Assembly (NCBI GenBank): GCA_046765875.1
Contig: JBKPSJ010000090.1
Location: forward strand, 1 to 15,967
Source of the DNA: DASRHY01 sp046765875
GTDB taxonomy: Bacteria; Actinomycetota; Actinomycetes; Propionibacteriales; Kribbellaceae
DNA length: 15,967 nucleotides
Direction: 5' to 3'
In this document: positions 14,280 to 15,967 of the stretch, in pieces
Position numbering within the stretch: position 1 is the first letter of the stretch
Layout: the number at the start of each line of letters is the position of its first letter
Position numbers and translations under genes: made by a program
Notes under the pieces: generated by a model
The model's database searches: none
What the model saw: only the letters and a program-made list of their open reading frames with translations
Told to the model about the DNA's origin: nothing

Positions 14280-14987
14280 ATGGCCCTTCATCTACGCCGA
14301 CACGGCGATACAGGTACAGACGCAGACACCGATACTCACACCGACACCACGACCCACTCCGAGACGCGCACGCAAGCCGCTGCTCCGGTGCAGCCGGTTG
14401 CCGCGCCATTGGGTCGCCGGGAAGTTGTCGCCCGCGAGCGCGAGCGGTACGGCGGGGTCAAGGTAGGTGCGGCGTTCTTCGGCTGGCTCACCGCCACCGG
14501 GATGGCCGTGCTGCTGACCGCGCTGCTCGCGGCTGCCGGAGTCGCCATCAGCCTGGCGACGGGCACCGACCTGGGGCAGGCTGCCAACCGCGCGGCCGAC
14601 CGTGCTGCCGCGGAGCCGGCTACGGTCGGGCTGGCCGGCGCGATCGGTCTGCTGGTGATCTTCTTTATTGCCTACTACTGCGGCGGCTACGTTGCCGGCC
14701 GGATGGCCCGTTTCAACGGCGCCCGGCAGGGGTTCGCCGTGTGGGTCTGGGCCGTGGTCATGGCCGTGGTCGTCGCCGCGCTGGTGGCTGTCGGAGCGGA
14801 CCAGTACAACGTGCTGTTCGAGCTCAACAACTTCCCGCGCATCCCCGTCGACGAGGGTGACCTGACCACGTCTGGTGTCGTCGCCGCGATCCTGCTCGCG
14901 TTGGTCAGCCTGACCGGAGCGGTTCTCGGCGGCAGTGCCGGAATGCGGTTCCACCGCAAGGTCGACCGCGCCGGACTCGACTACTGA
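14280..14987 (+). CDS. Four-helix membrane protein with Asp/Thr-rich N-terminus, function unknown
   Basis: The predicted protein has 235 residues. The first 30 or so after the start are low-complexity and rich in D, T and H (GDTGTDADTDTHTDTTTHSETRT, in two overlapping runs). A basic segment REVVARERERYGG comes next, then four hydrophobic helices at roughly 60-92, 116-143, 150-175 and 202-224. YYCGGYVAGRMARFNGARQG joins helix 2 to helix 3 and resembles a pattern in small actinobacterial membrane proteins of the YrzE/TIGR04086 type. No enzymatic motif is visible. ATG 14280 is well supported by GAGGAGG (14267-14273) 6 nt upstream; the same frame is open far upstream, opposite the DedA gene, but that part is not coding. 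A strong terminator follows. Confidence 0.82.
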   Translation: MALHLRRHGDTGTDADTDTHTDTTTHSETRTQAAAPVQPVAAPLGRREVVARERERYGGVKVGAAFFGWLTATGMAVLLTALLAAAGVAISLATGTDLGQAANRAADRAAAEPATVGLAGAIGLLVIFFIAYYCGGYVAGRMARFNGARQGFAVWVWAVVMAVVVAALVAVGADQYNVLFELNNFPRIPVDEGDLTTSGVVAAILLALVSLTGAVLGGSAGMRFHRKVDRAGLDY

Positions 14988-15023
14988 CAAGTGCCCTCAG
15001 ACCGGCCGGACGGGCTGGGAAGG

Positions 15024-15056
15024 CGGCGCCGCAGGTTATGGACACCTGCGGCGCCG
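15024..15056. terminator. Strong hairpin terminator
   Basis: CGGCGCCGCAGGT (15024-15036) pairs perfectly with ACCTGCGGCGCCG (15044-15056) over a 7-nt loop, followed by TGTTT. It lies between the stop of the membrane protein gene (+) and the end of the response-regulator pseudogene (-), and can serve both strands. Confidence 0.9.
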
Positions 15057-15065
15057 TGTTTCGAG

Positions 15066-15655
15066 TTAGTTGGGTGGGGGATGGCCGAGGAAGGCCAGTA
15101 CGGCGGCGACGCGCCGGTTCACCGGTTCTTCGTGGACGCCGAGTTTGTCGAAGATCGAGCTGACGTGTTTCTCGACGGTTGATGCCGACAGGTGCAGCGC
15201 CTGTTCGATGCCCGCATTGGTCTTGCCCTGGGCCATCTCGCGGCGGACGTCGGCCTCGCGTGGGTGAGGGCCGCCAGGGGGAGTGTGCGGCACGGGTGCG
15301 TCTGGCCACCAGGCTCTCGACGACGACCGGGTCGATGACCGAGCCGCCGTTGACCACTTCGCGCAGGGCGCAAATGAGGTCGTCGACATCGCCGAGCCGG
15401 TCCTTGAGCAGATAGGCCAGGCCGGCTGTGCCGTCGCGGAGCAGGGCGAAGGCATAGGTCTCGTCGGTGTGCTGGGACAGCACCACGACTCCGGTGGCGG
15501 GGTGCTCGCGCCGGATGTCGTGTGCGGCCTCGATGCCTTCCATATGGTGACCGGGCGGCATCCGGATGTCGGTCAGGACCGCGTCCGGACGGAACCGGCG
15601 TATCGCATCGCGGAGCTCGTCGGCGGGGACCGTAAGGACGAAGCAGAGTAACCAT
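15066..15655 (-). pseudogene. Decayed LuxR/NarL-type response regulator (frameshifted and N-terminally truncated)
   Basis: Family features are clear but split over frames. One frame gives the second half of a receiver domain: FRPDAVLTDIRMPPGHHMEGI (phosphorylation-site aspartate in TDIRMP, near 15570), VVVLSQH and AYLLKDRLGDVDDL. A short stretch LAALT is in a second frame. A third frame gives the LuxR-type DNA-binding domain READVRREMAQGKTNAGIEQALHLSASTVEKHVSSIFDKLG, ending at 15066. Restoring one base in each of two C-runs (around 15274-15286 and 15265-15270) would rejoin the three frames. The first 35-40 receiver residues, with the acidic Mg-binding pair, are missing, and no start lies upstream of 15561 in that frame. 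The truncation makes decay more likely than sequencing error alone. The partner kinase is not in view. Confidence 0.8.
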
Positions 15656-15760
15656 ACGGCTGCTCTAAGCGACCCAGAGGACCCGAGCTCGCTGCCCTAA
15701 GCGCTGAATTCGCTGATTCTCATGAGAGGCTGGCGGCGAGCAGGACCTATTGGGGGACCG

Positions 15761-15967
15761 ATGAGCGGTCGCGCGGGAATCACGGAGACCTCGGGGCTCC
15801 TCGGCCTGCGCTCATCGGCCGCTCGGAGCCGCACGGTCGCCGCCATCGTTCTGGTCGGCGCCGCCTACTATCTCGCCGCTCGGCTGGGGCTGAGCCTCTC
15901 GCTGGTCGATCGGAACGTCACGCCGCTGTGGCCGCCCACCGGTATCGCACTGGCGGCGTTCCTGCTC
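15761..15967 (+). CDS. MASE1-domain membrane sensor protein (N-terminal part, runs off window)
   Basis: An ATG at 15761, preceded by GGGGGA 5 nt upstream, opens a frame of 69 codons that is still open at the window end. After a 25-residue basic lead comes a first helix (TVAAIVLVGAAYYLAARLGLSLSLV), followed by RNVTPLWPPTGIALAAFLL. The VTPLWPPTGIA block is the signature of MASE1, an integral-membrane sensory domain usually fused to GGDEF, histidine kinase or SpoIIE-type phosphatase outputs. The output domain lies outside the window, so its signalling role is open. The start of this gene lies about 105 bp from the response-regulator pseudogene, on the opposite strand; in the gap CTAAGCG occurs twice (15665 and 15697), with nothing else recognisable. 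Confidence 0.8.
   Translation, partial: MSGRAGITETSGLLGLRSSAARSRTVAAIVLVGAAYYLAARLGLSLSLVDRNVTPLWPPTGIALAAFLL

Noticed and set aside
1..15967. CRISPR arrays, tRNA, rRNA or an intact insertion sequence
   Set aside because: I found no regularly spaced repeats, no cloverleaf with acceptor and T-loop consensus, and no transposase or integrase frame.

Overview
This is a high-GC actinobacterial chromosome segment. The evidence is strong GC bias at third codon positions, frequent GTG starts, an AfsR/SARP-type regulator, two deazaflavin (F420)-type nitroreductases, an ECF sigma factor with a SnoaL-like tail and several soil-actinomycete enzyme families. Gene content and base composition would suit a Kribbella- or Nocardioidaceae-like organism, but that is an impression and was not tested. 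Gene density is high, with short convergent overlaps and divergent promoter gaps. No rRNA, tRNA, CRISPR array or intact transposase is visible.

Layout. Bases 1-2226: the tail of a flavin-dependent oxidoreductase, a second FAD monooxygenase 3 bp downstream (probably one operon), and a GNAT acetyltransferase on the opposite strand that overlaps the flavoprotein by 104 bp. Bases 2344-8106: a membrane-anchored molybdopterin oxidoreductase (-), a remnant of an alpha/beta-hydrolase gene (-), a secreted PQQ-type beta-propeller (+) and a 937-residue SARP/NB-ARC/TPR regulator (-). This block is bracketed by two direct copies of a non-coding repeat with imperfect terminal inverted repeats. The right end of each copy supplies the TAA stop codon of the adjacent minus-strand gene. 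Bases 8104-9363: an SRPBCC-like protein divergent from a TetR regulator, with a symmetric operator-like region between them. Bases 9371-10605: an F420-type nitroreductase divergent from a SAM methyltransferase, followed by a strong bidirectional terminator. Bases 10612-12949: an SDR and SRPBCC operon (-) divergent from an ECF sigma factor (+). Bases 13029-15056: a second F420-type nitroreductase, a DedA membrane protein and a four-helix membrane protein, the last two divergent around a perfect inverted repeat, then another strong terminator. Bases 15066-15967: a decayed LuxR-type response regulator and the start of a MASE1 membrane-sensor gene that runs off the window.

How the genes work together. 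The window is a patchwork of small regulator-plus-target modules, not one pathway. The clearest modules are TetR with its divergent SRPBCC-like protein, and the ECF sigma factor with its divergent SDR-SRPBCC pair. The regulator at 5024-7837 is the kind that often controls secondary metabolism, but no biosynthetic core gene lies nearby. The least explained signal is the repeat pair at 2344-2577 and 7946-8106, which looks like a MITE-like element or a mobile 3'-end module. Three decayed loci (the hydrolase remnant, the response regulator and the flavoprotein tail overlap) suggest a region that has been rearranged.
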